Of a stretch of DNA of 64,000 bases, positions 1 to 11,739 are shown piece after piece. The notes beneath the pieces were generated by a model. It had not been told where the DNA came from and made no database searches. It worked only from the letters and a program-made list of their open reading frames with translations. Origin of the DNA: Tanytarsus gracilentus (taxonomy: Eukaryota > Arthropoda > Insecta > Diptera > Chironomidae); NCBI GenBank assembly GCA_038502055.1, contig JAXRKN010000044.1, forward strand, positions 654,001 through 718,000, written 5' to 3'. Position 1 is the first letter of the stretch, and every line of letters starts with the position of its first letter. The position numbers and the translations under genes were made by a program.

Positions 1-3000
1 ATCAAGTTTTCAATTTTGTTTTATGCTTCTTTTGCACTTTAGCACACAATAATATCTTTTCAGTGTTCAATTTTCACACCGCAGCTGCTGTTGCTGTCGA
101 ACATCAAGATTTCTTTCCTCCTTATATTCATATGAATTTTTCCTATCAATTCGTGTGTATACATTATGAGGGAAGAAAAGTTTTTATCTCATGCTGCATG
201 TGAAGATTAAAGTTTAGTTCAATGAATGTGAGAAAGAGCAACATTTTTTAATATGAGATACATTTAAAGCTTTATGGAAATGGTTTTGATGGAATTGAAA
301 AAAAATTATTAAGAACGTATTCAAGTTGTTACATTAAATATTTTATTGATGACAATTAAATTTTTAATAGCTTTGAAAATTTTTCTTAAAATTTTAAATT
401 TTTTAGAATAAAAAATAATTTAAAAATAATTTTTATTTTTTTCCAATTTTTAATATTTTTTGAGAATTCAAATAAATCGAAATTTCAAGCTTTTTTAAAA
501 AATTAAAGAGCTTTTTATAAATTTTTGGAATAATTTAAAGAGAAATTTAATTGAAATCCTTTAAATTTTCAAATATTTTCCTTCAATTCTCTTAAAGCTT
601 TTAAGTTATTGTGAAAAATATCCTCAGACAACGATATATGTGTGAGAAAATAATGGAAACTTTTAACTCCCGCCATTCATTCACATCACATTGAAAGTAG
701 GTGAGCGAGATGAGCGATGTGATGTCTAACACTTTTTATATCCTGCTTGCACATGTACACACAACACATTTGTTGCATTGAAATGAACTCGCAAGGGAGC
801 AGCATCGTATAATAAAGCACTTAGGGGTTGCACTAACATTTACCGTGCTTTCGTAAAGCTCCATCCATTTAGATTCGATATCCACATCGACGGTCACATC
901 CATTTTTTAATTGGGTTTTTGTTTAGTTCCTATACACACACACACACAATATGGCTATTTTGGTAATAATCCCTTCAAACTACATCACCACAAATGCATT
1001 TTCGATTGCACACAAAATCTATCGCTGAATCCCGCACTGCCATGTTTTTCATTAAATTAATTTTCAGGCAAAGAATTTTTCATCTCACTCAATTTTGCAT
1101 ATTTAATTTAATTTTATATTTTTTTATTGCTTCACGATGAAATTTAATTTCATTTTCTGTCATCAAGTCGAGAGCTATTCAACTTTCAAGTGATGCCCAT
1201 CATTCAAAGCTTTTTCCATAAATTTGCTATTTTTAACTCTTTCATGCCTTCCAAGAATTTTTTTTCACATCTCACTTAACTTAATAATTTTTTCCTCTCT
1301 CTACCCTCACTTAATAATTGAGCATCACTTTCAAAAGCACGTGCAATACGTTTGACGGTCGCGATGATTTTAAAATTGCTTCCTGAACGAACGATTTACT
1401 ACTCACAGTGCTGTGTATCGCATGCCATACATTCGCAATGTTCTAACAGGATTTTTGTATAACAGTTATTCCCCTCAAATCTATGCTCGCGCGATTGTGT
1501 GAGTGAAGTGCATTTGGAAGGATGTGGAAATTTTGTTTGTATTGGTTTGGAAATTTCCACACAATTCTCAGCTGATTTTCCTCGCTAACGGTCAGTCTTA
1601 ACACCTTCACTTTCATTTTTAATCTGATGAGCTGTAAAAATTTATGAGATGATGAACTTGAGGGGTAATTTTAATTCATGGATTAATGGAATTAAAGTTA
1701 CTGACAAAAAATAAATTTTTGATGATGATTTTTCGAAATCAAAAAATTTAAATAATTTTGAGACTCGAACCAAAAGACATTTTTGCAAAATAAAACTTCA
1801 CCCAATTTCCAAGCAATTCCCTTAATATGCCATCAAGAGAGTTTTATGATAAGTAATGATGGTCACTCACTTATGTGATTACGGCCAACGCACTCGCAAT
1901 CACGATGCAAATACGCTACATAGATATTCGCGTAAGGATGATACGTCAATTTTAAATAAACGATGTGCAAACTAAATCGCTTGCTGTGTGTAAAATTTAT
2001 TCTATCGTTTACGATCAACTCAACGTTGTAGTTGCAGCGAGTTTGTTATGTTGAAGTCTTCATTATTCAATTACAGTCGATGATAGCTAGGAAAATATAT
2101 GAGGAGATTATTTGGATGAGAATTTATGGGTTCAGAAACGTGACAAAGTGCGGAATTATTTCGTGTGTAAGAAAATTGCATTCAAAATTTAAATTTTTAT
2201 AAAAACCAAAATTTAAAAATTTAAATTTTTATAAAAACCCTAATTTAAAAATTTAAATTTCGAATAAAATTTATTTTATGATCTTTAAAAATTTTTTAAT
2301 TAAAACTTGGCTTTTTTACTTTAAGGATCACTTGAAATTTTTTAAAAATTTAATTTCAATATAATAAAGACTTACGTTTTGAACTGCAGTGTCAATAAAA
2401 ATAATTTGTAAATGAAAATGAAAATGGAAAACTTAAAATAACAGCAAAATCATATTCAAACAGTCAGACATTCAAAGCAGCGCAAAATGTGAAAGAAAAG
2501 CTGATGAAAAGCTTTCTACTGAACTTGAGGAAAAGTGCGACCGTATTACATTTTAATACAAAAATATTTCCTTTCAAAAATATATATGATGAATTGGGAT
2601 GAATTAAAACAGTTTAGTTTGTCAACAGGGTCGTTTAAAAATTCCGTCACGTAAAATTTTCTATTTAATTTTTTTTGGGGTTTTCGAAAGAGAAATTTTT
2701 TTTTACAAAAAAAAAATCCAATATTTAATAATTAACTTTTTAGTTTAGGTAATTAAAAAAATAAGAATTTGTCAATTTTTAATCGAACTCCAAACAAATG
2801 GACAAACCTTAATAAATTTTTTGAAGTGTCCTATAATAAAAATAACTTCATGTGAAACACTGATTGACATCTGTTGTCGTAATTATTTTTTTCTTTCTAA
2901 TAAACACATTTTTATTTAATTATTGATTCTCAATGGTATGGTATCATACTTGTTATATCACATTATGTTATGTATTTAATAAATTTATCTATAGATGCTT

Positions 3001-3082
3001 CTACTAAAATAAAAATAAAAATAAATAAAATTTATCTATATAAGTGGAACATATAAACATCAGTAAGGGATTTAATTGGGAT
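1..3082. other. AT-rich non-coding stretch, no gene seen
   Basis: No reading frame here combines splice sites, codon bias or a recognisable domain. The stretch holds runs of A and T, a short CA microsatellite near 934-948 and one canonical E-box CACGTG near 1337. The last part may include the 3' UTR of the minus-strand kinase that ends at 3083. It could also be intronic or regulatory DNA of a gene outside the window. Confidence 0.6.
934..948. repeat. (CA)n microsatellite
   Basis: A run of alternating C and A of about 15 bases, seen directly. It is a simple-sequence tract with no evident function. Confidence 0.9.
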
Positions 3083-5733
3083 TTACAATATGGCACACAT
3101 GTGTTTCTTTCTTTGTGACTTGTGACTTTTATGGTCGCTATTATTTGCATGATTTTTATCGGCCGGCGATAGACATGTGATTGACGCTTGTTCCTTCTGT
3201 GTTTTTAATCTCATCAAGAGAATTCGATAAATTCCAATTATGTCACTGCGAGGACCGTACTCGACATTCTTCTCTAAAACTTTATCATTGATGCCATAAG
3301 TGTTCATGAGTTTTCTCACTTCCCTTTCCATTGGATTAAGTGCTTTCATTAAATTAACGTCACCATTCGTTTGCGTGGGTAACATCATATAACGCTCGAA
3401 ATCTTTCTCACTCTCCGGACTAAGTTCGTCGTCCATTGATGGATCGTCATTTGAATAGGATCGCAATGATCGCACCTGAATTATATCATTGTTCTGAACA
3501 ATTTCGATGGCATCATTCTTTTGGTGTCGGTTTATTATTTTAGAGCTATTGATTAGCGAATTGTTTCTCTTTATTGTACTTAAATGATTATTTATAGGAA
3601 TTACTGTCGTGGCTGATGAAAGGGAATTGTTTTCCTGTTCAAGAGGATTTTTAAACTTTTCTACCGGTATATTGTTGTACTTCTTAGTGTAACATTTAAT
3701 TGGTTCTGGTTGCTTGAGAGGTTGATTCGGTGACATTGGCGAAGTCTTGCGGGTTTTGGTGCACCAGAAAGAATTTTTCTTGAACGAGTTGCTCTTCTTA
3801 ATCGGTCGTCTAGCCTCTTCAGTTGGCGATTGTGGCGATTTTTTGGCGTTCTCTTGAACCCAATCACTTCTTAATATACAATCTATGGTGGGTCGATGGA
3901 GAGGATTATGCAGGAGCGTGCATTCTGGTTAATTAAATAAAATAAATTTTTAATTACTTAAATGAGAGAGCTAAATCCAGTTAAAAAAATTTAAATCTGA
4001 GGTTTAAAATTAAAAGTTTTTAAATCTAGGATTTAGAATTTTAATCTCGGATTTTTAATATTAAAATATAAAATATTAAAAAATTTCTACCAGATTTGAA
4101 AATATTTGAATCTAAATCTTGATTAAATTAAGAGTTAAAATTCAAAATTTTTTAATTTTATGAAAAGAACTTACGGATCAATTTCACTAACGATTGAGAA
4201 AAAGTTCCTGGAAGCAGGAAATCTCCTTTCAAAATAGTAGTCCGCAGTTGAGGGATGGTCGGTGCATTAAATGGCATGTTAGCAACAAGGATGAAATACA
4301 AAAGAATCAATAAAGCCCAAATATCGACGGGCGTTCCTACATAATGGTTGTCAGAAAACAATTCTGGTGCAGCGTATGGTGGACTGTGGATAGAATTGAA
4401 AATGTTTCATTGTTCATTAGAAAATAATTTTTTAAATTACCTTCCGCAAAACGTATTTAAATGTTCCTTGCTTTCAGTGCTAAAGCCAAAATCCGCCAGT
4501 TTAACATACTCGTCGGTTATTACGAGAACGTTCTCAGCCTAGTTATAGAAAATTAAGTTTTGCATTAAAAAACATTTTGTACAAAATAAATTTCCAATTT
4601 CTTTGATTTTCCTTCTCGCCCACCGCACAATTTAAAAGCACTTAAACTTTCTCAAACGTGAAACGTGCCACTGTGATAAATAAAGTGATAATTTTCTTTT
4701 CTCTTTGCATCCTAAATAAATTGCAATATCTTGAACTCTTCATAAAGCGAAAAGAAAATTGCTCTAAAAATAAAAAAACATTTTAGCGCAACAAAAACAT
4801 TGCAAAATATATCTTGCATGTGAGATGAACTCAGTGAACGATATAATGTGAAATTTCTCGTCAAGGGATGGAAATTTTACATTTTTCAAAAATATTTAAG
4901 TGATTTTAAATGTTTGAGGACAAAATCAAAGAATTTCTTGAAAATGTTTTTCAAAACTGTTTCGACATCTCGAAAAAGTGACGCAAAGCCAAACTAATTA
5001 CCTTAATGTCGCGATGAACAAAACCCAAATGATGCTAGGAATTAAGTTATTGAAATTAGTGCCACACTCGCAATCGGGAAAATAAAATAAAAATAAAAAT
5101 AACGCTCACCATGTGCTGAACGGCAAGGACGATTTGTTTGAAAATCTTAACAGCTTTATTTTCTGTGAAAACTCCCTTCTGTACAATGCGATAATAAAGT
5201 TCGCCACCTTGAATAAATTCTGTTACGAGATGTACACGTCCAAGTGTTTCAATTACTAAATATAGAATAAATTTTCGTCTTGAGGGCAATGAAAGAGAAA
5301 TGGGAACATTTTTTTTCTCGTACCTTCAAATAGCCTGAGAATGTATGGATGTTGAACTGATTCCAGAGTCGCCACCTCCCTCGAAAGCATTCGTAGATTT
5401 TTAGTGTCCAGTCGAGATCGATCAACGATTTTTATGGCAACTTTATCTGTGAATAACAATTTGCATGCAAATGAGACGCGCCACAACAATGTTTTTATTT
5501 TTTTTTTCATTACCTTTTGTCAATAAATGTATGGCTTTCTTCACTCGCGAGAAATTCCCTCGTCCAATGTCTCCGCAAAAGCGATATAAGCCAACACGTT
5601 TCTCAAGTGCAATCTCGTGCGAAAACTTCGGATCGTGAACGGCGATGATGAGTTTTTCGTATGGCGTCGCATCAGCTGACGCGGCCGACTTTTGATCCTC
5701 TTCCTCGGGAATTTCGTCAAGCGCTGGTGTCAT
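3083..5733 (-). CDS. NIM1: NIM1-like serine/threonine kinase (AMPK-related), 556 aa, CaaX C-terminus
   Basis: Seven exons join in frame: 5733-5514, 5446-5324, 5255-5110, 5034-5002, 4538-4441, 4383-4175 and 3924-3083 (1671 nt). The product is a complete protein kinase of the SNF1/AMPK-related NIM1 family. The glycine loop GDIGRGNFSRV is at residues 54-64, VAIK lysine at 79, catalytic HRDIK at 170-174, DFG at 190-192, and the activation segment reads LNTFCGSPPYAAPEL. In subdomain IX the usual DIWALG is DIWALL. A basic Ser-rich tail of over 200 residues follows and ends KKHMCAIL, a CaaX-type prenylation signal, so the kinase is probably membrane-associated. The start is the first ATG of the kinase frame; a three-codon upstream ORF overlaps it. 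NIM1-family kinases are phosphorylated in the activation loop; their substrates are poorly known. The NIM1 assignment rests on the N-terminal extension and the activation-loop wording. Confidence 0.88.
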
Positions 5734-5738
5734 TTCAT

Positions 5739-7818
5739 GTATGCTCGTTACAACGTTAAAACTCTTACTGATGAGAGTGAACGGGTGGTGAAATGAAAAT
5801 TCAAGAGCCCGCTTAATTCAATTCATGCATTATTTATTTATTTTTTCACTTGTTTTTGCATTTTCACAATTCTCGCCTTTTTTCTACTCTCTACACAGTC
5901 CACACTATATAGAGAGAGCTTTTTTCTTGCTGTTCCTTCGTGTAAATTCAAATTAGTGTATATTTTCATTAACAAGAGGGTCGGAGGAGAGCTTGTGGAG
6001 GCATGAACGAAAATTAGAATAAAAACGTCTGCGATTATTACTGATTACAAATTCAATGAGCGAGCGGATTTTGTTTCAGCATAGCACAGCAAATATTAAT
6101 GGATTTTGGAAGCAATTAGACTGAAAGGAGAAGAAAAAGAAAAATGTGGTTAAAGTGCAAATAATTTCGTTTTTTTGTTTGAATCTGAAAACATCATAAA
6201 CTCAATTTAAATCCGGAAAACCCAAGAAAAAATTTTACTTTTTTGTCCATAAAATTTTTGTGAAAACACAAAATGAAAAAAATTAAAATACCTCAAAATA
6301 AATAACTATAAACTCATTTGGTTATGAACAACTATATAATTTTCGTCTGTGCGTGAATTATAATTAGCAACATTTAAAAATTTATCACGAGTTTTTCCCT
6401 CGAATTTTCTAAGAAGTGACCTTAATGAAACGATTTTTAATTAGCAAACAATAAAAGTGCCGCCATGCTTAACCGACACAAATCCTAGTATCAATTATTT
6501 AAACAAATTGAAAAACATTTATCAAAGAAATTTTTCGATGAAAATTTTTTGAGAAATCGTTTGAAGAAGTATCAATTTTTAATTTCAGTAATCACTGACT
6601 CAAACAAACGATCCAAATTATTAATGTGTACATAGGCGTTCACAAAATAAACAGAAGATTTTTCGTGCCACATGAAGGACAAGAACGCTTGTTCAATATT
6701 GTGCGAAAAAGAAAAGTTTCATTTTTTTCATTGCTTCATCCGAAAAATTTTTATCACATTCCTTCTGATAAAATATTATGATGACTTAATGATTCACTAT
6801 TTTTTTTATTTTAACCTGACTCATTAATAACATCGACAGAGAAAATGACTGTTTATGTTCCGCGGATGTTTGTGATTACATTCTCACTTAGAAAAGAATC
6901 GCGAGAAAGCAATTTATTTTTTTTAGAATTGAATGGAAAAATATAACAATTTGGATTGTTACTAGCTGTCAAATTATAAAGATAAATTTCTTTTGATAAA
7001 AATGTGACAAAGAAACCTCTCGACAAATTATCATAAATTTGAGTAGGAATATTTTTCCAAGGTGGGTGTCGAAAAATATTAGGTAAGAATCATAGCTGCG
7101 ACTAATGAACTGAATTAAATTACACGATAGCCCCATTTATTTCTGTCGTTTAAAAATTAATGTTTTAAAATTTAAATTGAGGATATAAAATAATTTGCAG
7201 GGCGTTAAACGAGCGATTCACAGATTCACAATTGACAGTGTGTCGCTTTGACTTTGATTAAATGAATTTGTTGTGAATCAAAATTTTGGGGAATTTCCAG
7301 AAATAATGTAAATGTTTTCGAATTTAACATATTTTTAATTAAACGAAAGAATTATTTAACTCTTTTGAAAAACAAATTAATTAGTTAATTAACAAACACA
7401 TCGCTCAAGTCCATTCTAATTAATCATCCACGAATTTTTCGTTAATAAAAGTTTTTTCTTCGTCACATCAAAAAAAAGTTTTCAGTTGAAATTGACAGCA
7501 AGTGCAATAACCCCACTGAATAACACGCACATTCGTCAATTTTTTAATCTAAAGTCACGAAAGTTTGAACATCACTTAATGATTTCAGCTCCCCCTACAT
7601 ATATATAATTTCACACGTTGACGCTTACGGCGCATGAAAATTGAAATTTTAATAATTCGAACGCGCTTTGATGAATGTCCATTTAGAACATTCAAAATTT
7701 TAATGCTCTCTTTTCTCACTCAACTTTGTAATTAAATATACAAAATTTTAAATTTTTTTTGGCACTCACCATCCTTTGAAGAAAAAGATGTGCAAAAGAT
7801 GTCGTGAGCGAGAGAGAA
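5739..7818. other. non-coding upstream region of the kinase gene
   Basis: Apart from the candidate TATA box near 5908 I see no exon, RNA gene or repeat family here. It is AT-rich with short GA tracts (for example near 5911). It probably contains the 5' UTR and upstream regulatory DNA of the minus-strand kinase. Confidence 0.5.
5905..5911 (-). promoter_or_regulatory. candidate TATA box for the kinase gene
   Basis: TATATAG on the minus strand, about 170 bp upstream of the kinase ATG, followed by a less AT-rich stretch. Such matches are common in DNA of this composition, so this is only a plausible core promoter. Confidence 0.25.
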
Positions 7819-8099
7819 CCCACAGAACATTTTCAGTGTCAATTTTATATCAATTTGATATCAATTTTTGATAGCAAATTTTTTGGGCAATTTCGTCGAT
7901 ATTTGGTCAAATTTTGCTATTAAATTTAACATGGATTTGATAGCAAATTTTGACATTAAATTTATATCAATTTAATAGCAAATTTTGATATGATTTTTTT
8001 TCTAAAAAAATTTTTTGTGTCAAATTTTGCTATCAATTTAATGTAAATTTGACGTCAAATTTCATTTTCCACTTTTGTGGAACACTTAATTTAATTAAG

Positions 8100-8277
8100 T
8101 TTTTTGCTACATCAGGTCTGGGACTTGGTTGTTTTTTGCTCTGTAATGAAGGAGGAATATTTTTTAGAAACTCAAACTTATTTTTGCTTACCCGCCGTTG
8201 CTAGGATTCGAACCGCTGTCTTCAAGAAGATGAATTTGTTAACACTCGCGCGCGTAACATTGCGCTACCAAGCCTTT
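8100..8277 (-). repeat. tRNA-Leu-like sequence, probable tRNA-derived SINE
   Basis: On the minus strand there is a Pol III A-box-like word (TTGGTAGCGCA, about 8260-8270) and a perfect B box (GGTTCGAATCC, 8214-8204). Between them lie a self-complementary D stem (GCGC...GCGC), an anticodon-like loop GTTAACA with TAA in the anticodon position, and a variable-arm hairpin TCTTC/GAAGA. That layout is of a class II tRNA such as Leu-UAA. The T stem pairs in only two positions and no 3' strand matches the 5' acceptor GGCTTGG, so it is not a working tRNA. About 100 bases of unrelated sequence follow, as in a SINE body. Confidence 0.55.
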
Positions 8278-8871
8278 ATTAAATTTAATTTCACAATGGC
8301 TAAAGACTTATATAAGAAATCAAAAGTTTTTGAGAAAATTTAAGCAGTTACTTATTAATTTCTTGATACTATCTTTTAGCTTTCAAAAAATAATATGCTC
8401 ATTTTGATTATTTTGAAGCAATAACTATTTTTAGATTTTTATGAGAGGAACTAAAAATTTAAACTGAAATTTAAATTGTTTATTCTGCTTTATGTTTCTT
8501 TCGATGATTATTTTAGGAACTCTTAAAAAAAATTATCAGAAAATTAAGGAAAGCGACTTAAGCAAAAACGGAAATAGTTAATAAACTTTTAACAGTGCGC
8601 TTAGGGAACATAAAAATATCATATTAAAAAAAATTGATAGGAAATTTTGTTGTACCGTTTTTCCCAAATGCTTGATAATAAACTTTGAACCTCAACCTTT
8701 AAAATTTTTGCAACAAAACTTTAAATTTAAAAAGAATATACTATATCGAATTGACATTTAATTAATGGCAAAACTTGTGCTATTTGTTATAAAATTAAAT
8801 ATCAAATTGACATAAAATTAATGTAAAAATTTCATATTAAACTTCTGTTCAGATTATTTTATATTAAATTG

Positions 8872-9615
8872 ACATCAATTTAATATAAAAAAGTTCTATT
8901 TAATTTTTGGTCAAAAAATTTAATATACAATTGATATCAAATTAATGTAGAAATTTAATAAAAAATTTTTGGTCAAAAAATTTAATATAAAATTGATATC
9001 AAATTAATGTAAAAATTTAATAAAAAATTTTTGGTCAAAAAATTTAATATAAAATTGATATCAAATTAATGTAAAAATTTAATAAAAAATTTTTGGTCAA
9101 AAAATTTAATATAAAATTGATATCAAATTTATGTAAAAATTTAATATAAAATTTTTGGTAAAAAAAATTTATATTAAATTGATATCAAATTAATGTAAAA
9201 ATTTGATATTGAAATTTTGGTCAAAAAATTTAATATAAAATTGATATCAAATTAATGTAAAAATTTAATAAAAAATTTTTGGTCAAAAAATTTAATATAA
9301 AATTGATATCAAATTAATGTAAAAATTTAATATAAATTTTTTGGTAAAAAAAATTTATATTAAATTGATATCAAATTAATGTAAAAATTTGATATTGAAA
9401 TTTTGGTCAAAAAATTTAATATAAAATTGATATCAAATTAATGTAAAAATTTAATAAAAAATTTTTGGTCAAAAAATTTAATATAAAATTGATATCAAAT
9501 TAATGTAAAAATTTAATATAAATTTTTTGGTAAAAAAAATTTATATTAAATTGATATCAAATTAATGTAAAAATTTGATATTGAAATTTTGGTCAAAAAA
9601 TTTAATATCAAATTT
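8872..9615. repeat. 62-bp tandem repeat with 186-bp higher-order structure
   Basis: The word GATATCAAATT recurs with its first base at 8933, 8995, 9057, 9119, 9181, 9243, 9305, 9367, 9429, 9491 and 9553, exactly 62 bp apart each time. Three unit types can be told apart by their second half. From about 9057 they run A-B-C, A-B-C, A-B-C, giving a 186-bp period, preceded by further A-type units. Beyond 9615 the register breaks down. Confidence 0.95.
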
Positions 9616-9836
9616 ATATCAAATTTGATATTCAAAAAACATTAATTTAATATCAAATAAAATATTTTTTTACTTGCTATTAAATTGACATCAAATTTGA
9701 CATTAAATTTGACATTAAATTTTTTTTGTTGATATCAAATTCATGTAAATTTAATATCAATTTGATGTCAAAAAATTTTTTTGACAAGGATTTAACGTCA
9801 AATTGATATCAATTCAACCAAAAATTGTTCTATGGG

Positions 9837-10887
9837 AAAGAAAAGTCGGGAGAGAGAGAGGGTAAAAAAATATATAAAATAATTCAATTTTCTTTCTCTT
9901 CACACGGCAACATGAATGATGTTGTAAACTTGCCACTTAATAGTCGCGCGAATATTTATAAATAACACTACGTCTCGCTTTTTTTCATATTTATATTTAT
10001 TAATAATTTCGTGGGAAGATTTCGTGTATATGGTGATACGGCTAAGATGGAACAGAGACGCGTTTTATTTTTATCTCCATGTATATAAGTTAAATATAAT
10101 TTTTTTTATGTGTATCGGAAGTGAAAAATTGATAGTCACGACTCGAAGGTATTAATCGCGGCCATTCTTCGAGAGAACGTTAGTGATAAAGAAAATACTT
10201 TTTTCATTTTCTTTACCAACTACAACACAATGTCCACAAGCTTGTGATAAGAATCGCTCGGCACACAATTTTTTTTAAGCGTGAACGAAAGTGCAAGTTG
10301 TGTCATCAAAAATTAATATCCCATTGACGTGTGAGAATTCAATCCGGTCACGATTTTTTTTTAATGAAAGGAAAGCCTTTTTTTTTATTGTTGTCCCTCA
10401 CGGGGTCAGAAGTTTAAATTAAATATTATTATTTGATCGATATAGCGCATTAGCATATGAAATGCTACACTCACTGATAACAATTCCACTTTACCTTGAA
10501 AAACTTTTTTTTTTATAATTTTAAAAGAGAGAAAAGGCAACGAATGAAAAATATATCATATTGCACACGACTAGAATCTTCAATCTTTAAAATCGGACTG
10601 AGTTCAAAACATATATAGAGAGCGAAAGAGCGTTGTCGGCGACGCCAAGATAGAAAGAAAACTATCAGCTGAGACAGAAAATTTTCTCTGTTGCGAGTAA
10701 GCGGCTGAAATTAAACTGTTTCGAACGTCTGCAAAATTTTTTTTTTGTGTGAGAGAATTTTTTTGATTTTTTTAACGGCATTTTGAAATGTGGTCGAATT
10801 TTTAAAATCAAATTATTCAGGATTGAAAAATTGCAATTAAAGCATTTTCATTATATTCTTTAATATATTTTTAAGTACATACTGAGT
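9837..10887. other. non-coding stretch
   Basis: No exon is supported. A GA run lies near 9850-9862. The end nearest 10888 should include the 3' UTR of the small minus-strand gene. Confidence 0.5.
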
Positions 10888-11374
10888 CTATGAGAATAAA
10901 TCCATGTCATCATAAATGACCATCTCTCTTCCATTGCCTTCATTTTGATCCACCTCATCATCTGTCCAGTCGCAGTCATTTGAATTTTGGCGTTCTTTTA
11001 ACTCCTTTGGTTCTTTTTGATAAGATCCAGCTGGATCACGAATGTCATACGCATTGTAAATCAGTTGATCTTTCTTTTCCTCTGAATGACACATTTTCCT
11101 CTTAAATTCTCGATTCTCTCCTCGTTTTGCCTCAATTTTCTGGATCTTTGGAATGTTCGATGGAATCTTGCGAGTCATTAAATAAAGCAACTTTGATCCT
11201 TGCTGCTTCTTCTTTCTCAGCTCACGTATACGATTTTTCTGAAAAATTTACAATTTTAGCGAATATTTTTTTAATTGAATTAATTTATACCGTTTTTCTA
11301 AAACTCTCGAGTTTTTTCAACAAAGTTATCTCTTCCTCTGTTAATTCCTCCGGTAAATCAATTTCCAAAATCAT
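10888..11374 (-). CDS. small NELF-E-like protein lacking the RRM, 144 aa
   Basis: Two exons, 11374-11291 (28 codons) and 11238-10888, join in phase 0 across a 52-bp intron. The N-terminus (MILEIDLPEELTEEE followed by a Lys/Leu-rich helix) resembles the start of NELF-E, the negative elongation factor subunit. A middle segment (IPKIQKIEAKRGENREFKRK) recalls the NELF-E segment around IPAIQKQTK...FKR. The C-terminus (REMVIYDDMDLFS) resembles the REMVQYDEDFL-type end of fly NELF-E. The RRM that normally lies between these parts is absent, so at 144 aa this is about half the usual length. If the homology holds, it could bind the NELF complex but not RNA. The family match is from memory of NELF-E sequences. 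It lies head-to-head with ABHD2, 365 bp apart. An unrelated acidic coiled-coil protein remains possible. Confidence 0.6.
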
Positions 11375-11739
11375 TTTTGATACGTAGGGAAGTGATGCGT
11401 GAGTTTGTTTACGAAAAAAAAATCGAAAAAGTAAACTTTGAAGAATTTTCCAGAATTCGGATTTGATCTAAAATTGAGAAAAAACCAACAAAATTATATT
11501 AATGAAGCAATTGAGAGATGACATTCTCTAATTAAAGCTATTTCTTTTAATTACATCAAAATTTTGTTTTGTAAATTTTCCGCGATCATGAAAAAACTTC
11601 AAAGCTTTTCAGTGTCGAAAGCTTCGAGTGACAAAAAAGTTTTATTCTTGTTAAAAAAAACAGCAGCGAAGAATGAAAATCATTTTAGTATAGAAAAAGA
11701 TCTCAAGAGAAATAAATTAAAAAGCAAGTGATCAAAAAT
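11375..11739. promoter_or_regulatory. divergent promoter interval between the NELF-E-like gene and ABHD2
   Basis: 365 bp separate two start codons that point away from each other, so both promoters and 5' UTRs must lie here unless upstream exons exist. I see no strong TATA box. Confidence 0.6.

Larger units (their letters stand above)
7819..9836. mobile_element. foldback/MITE-like non-autonomous element, about 2 kb
   Basis: The left end begins CCCACAGAACATTTT. The right end, read on the minus strand, begins CCCATAGAACAATTTT. Both ends continue inward into related AT-rich words built on TATCAATTTGA, so the edges form imperfect inverted repeats. The interior is made almost entirely of short words such as GATATCAAATT and TTTGACATTAAATT in both orientations, plus a long 62-bp tandem array and a tRNA-like insert. 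No transposase frame is present. I cannot identify a convincing target-site duplication; the flanks are purine-rich on both sides. Superfamily is unassigned. An alternative is a satellite-like patch whose two ends match because they are copies of the same repeat word. Confidence 0.55.
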
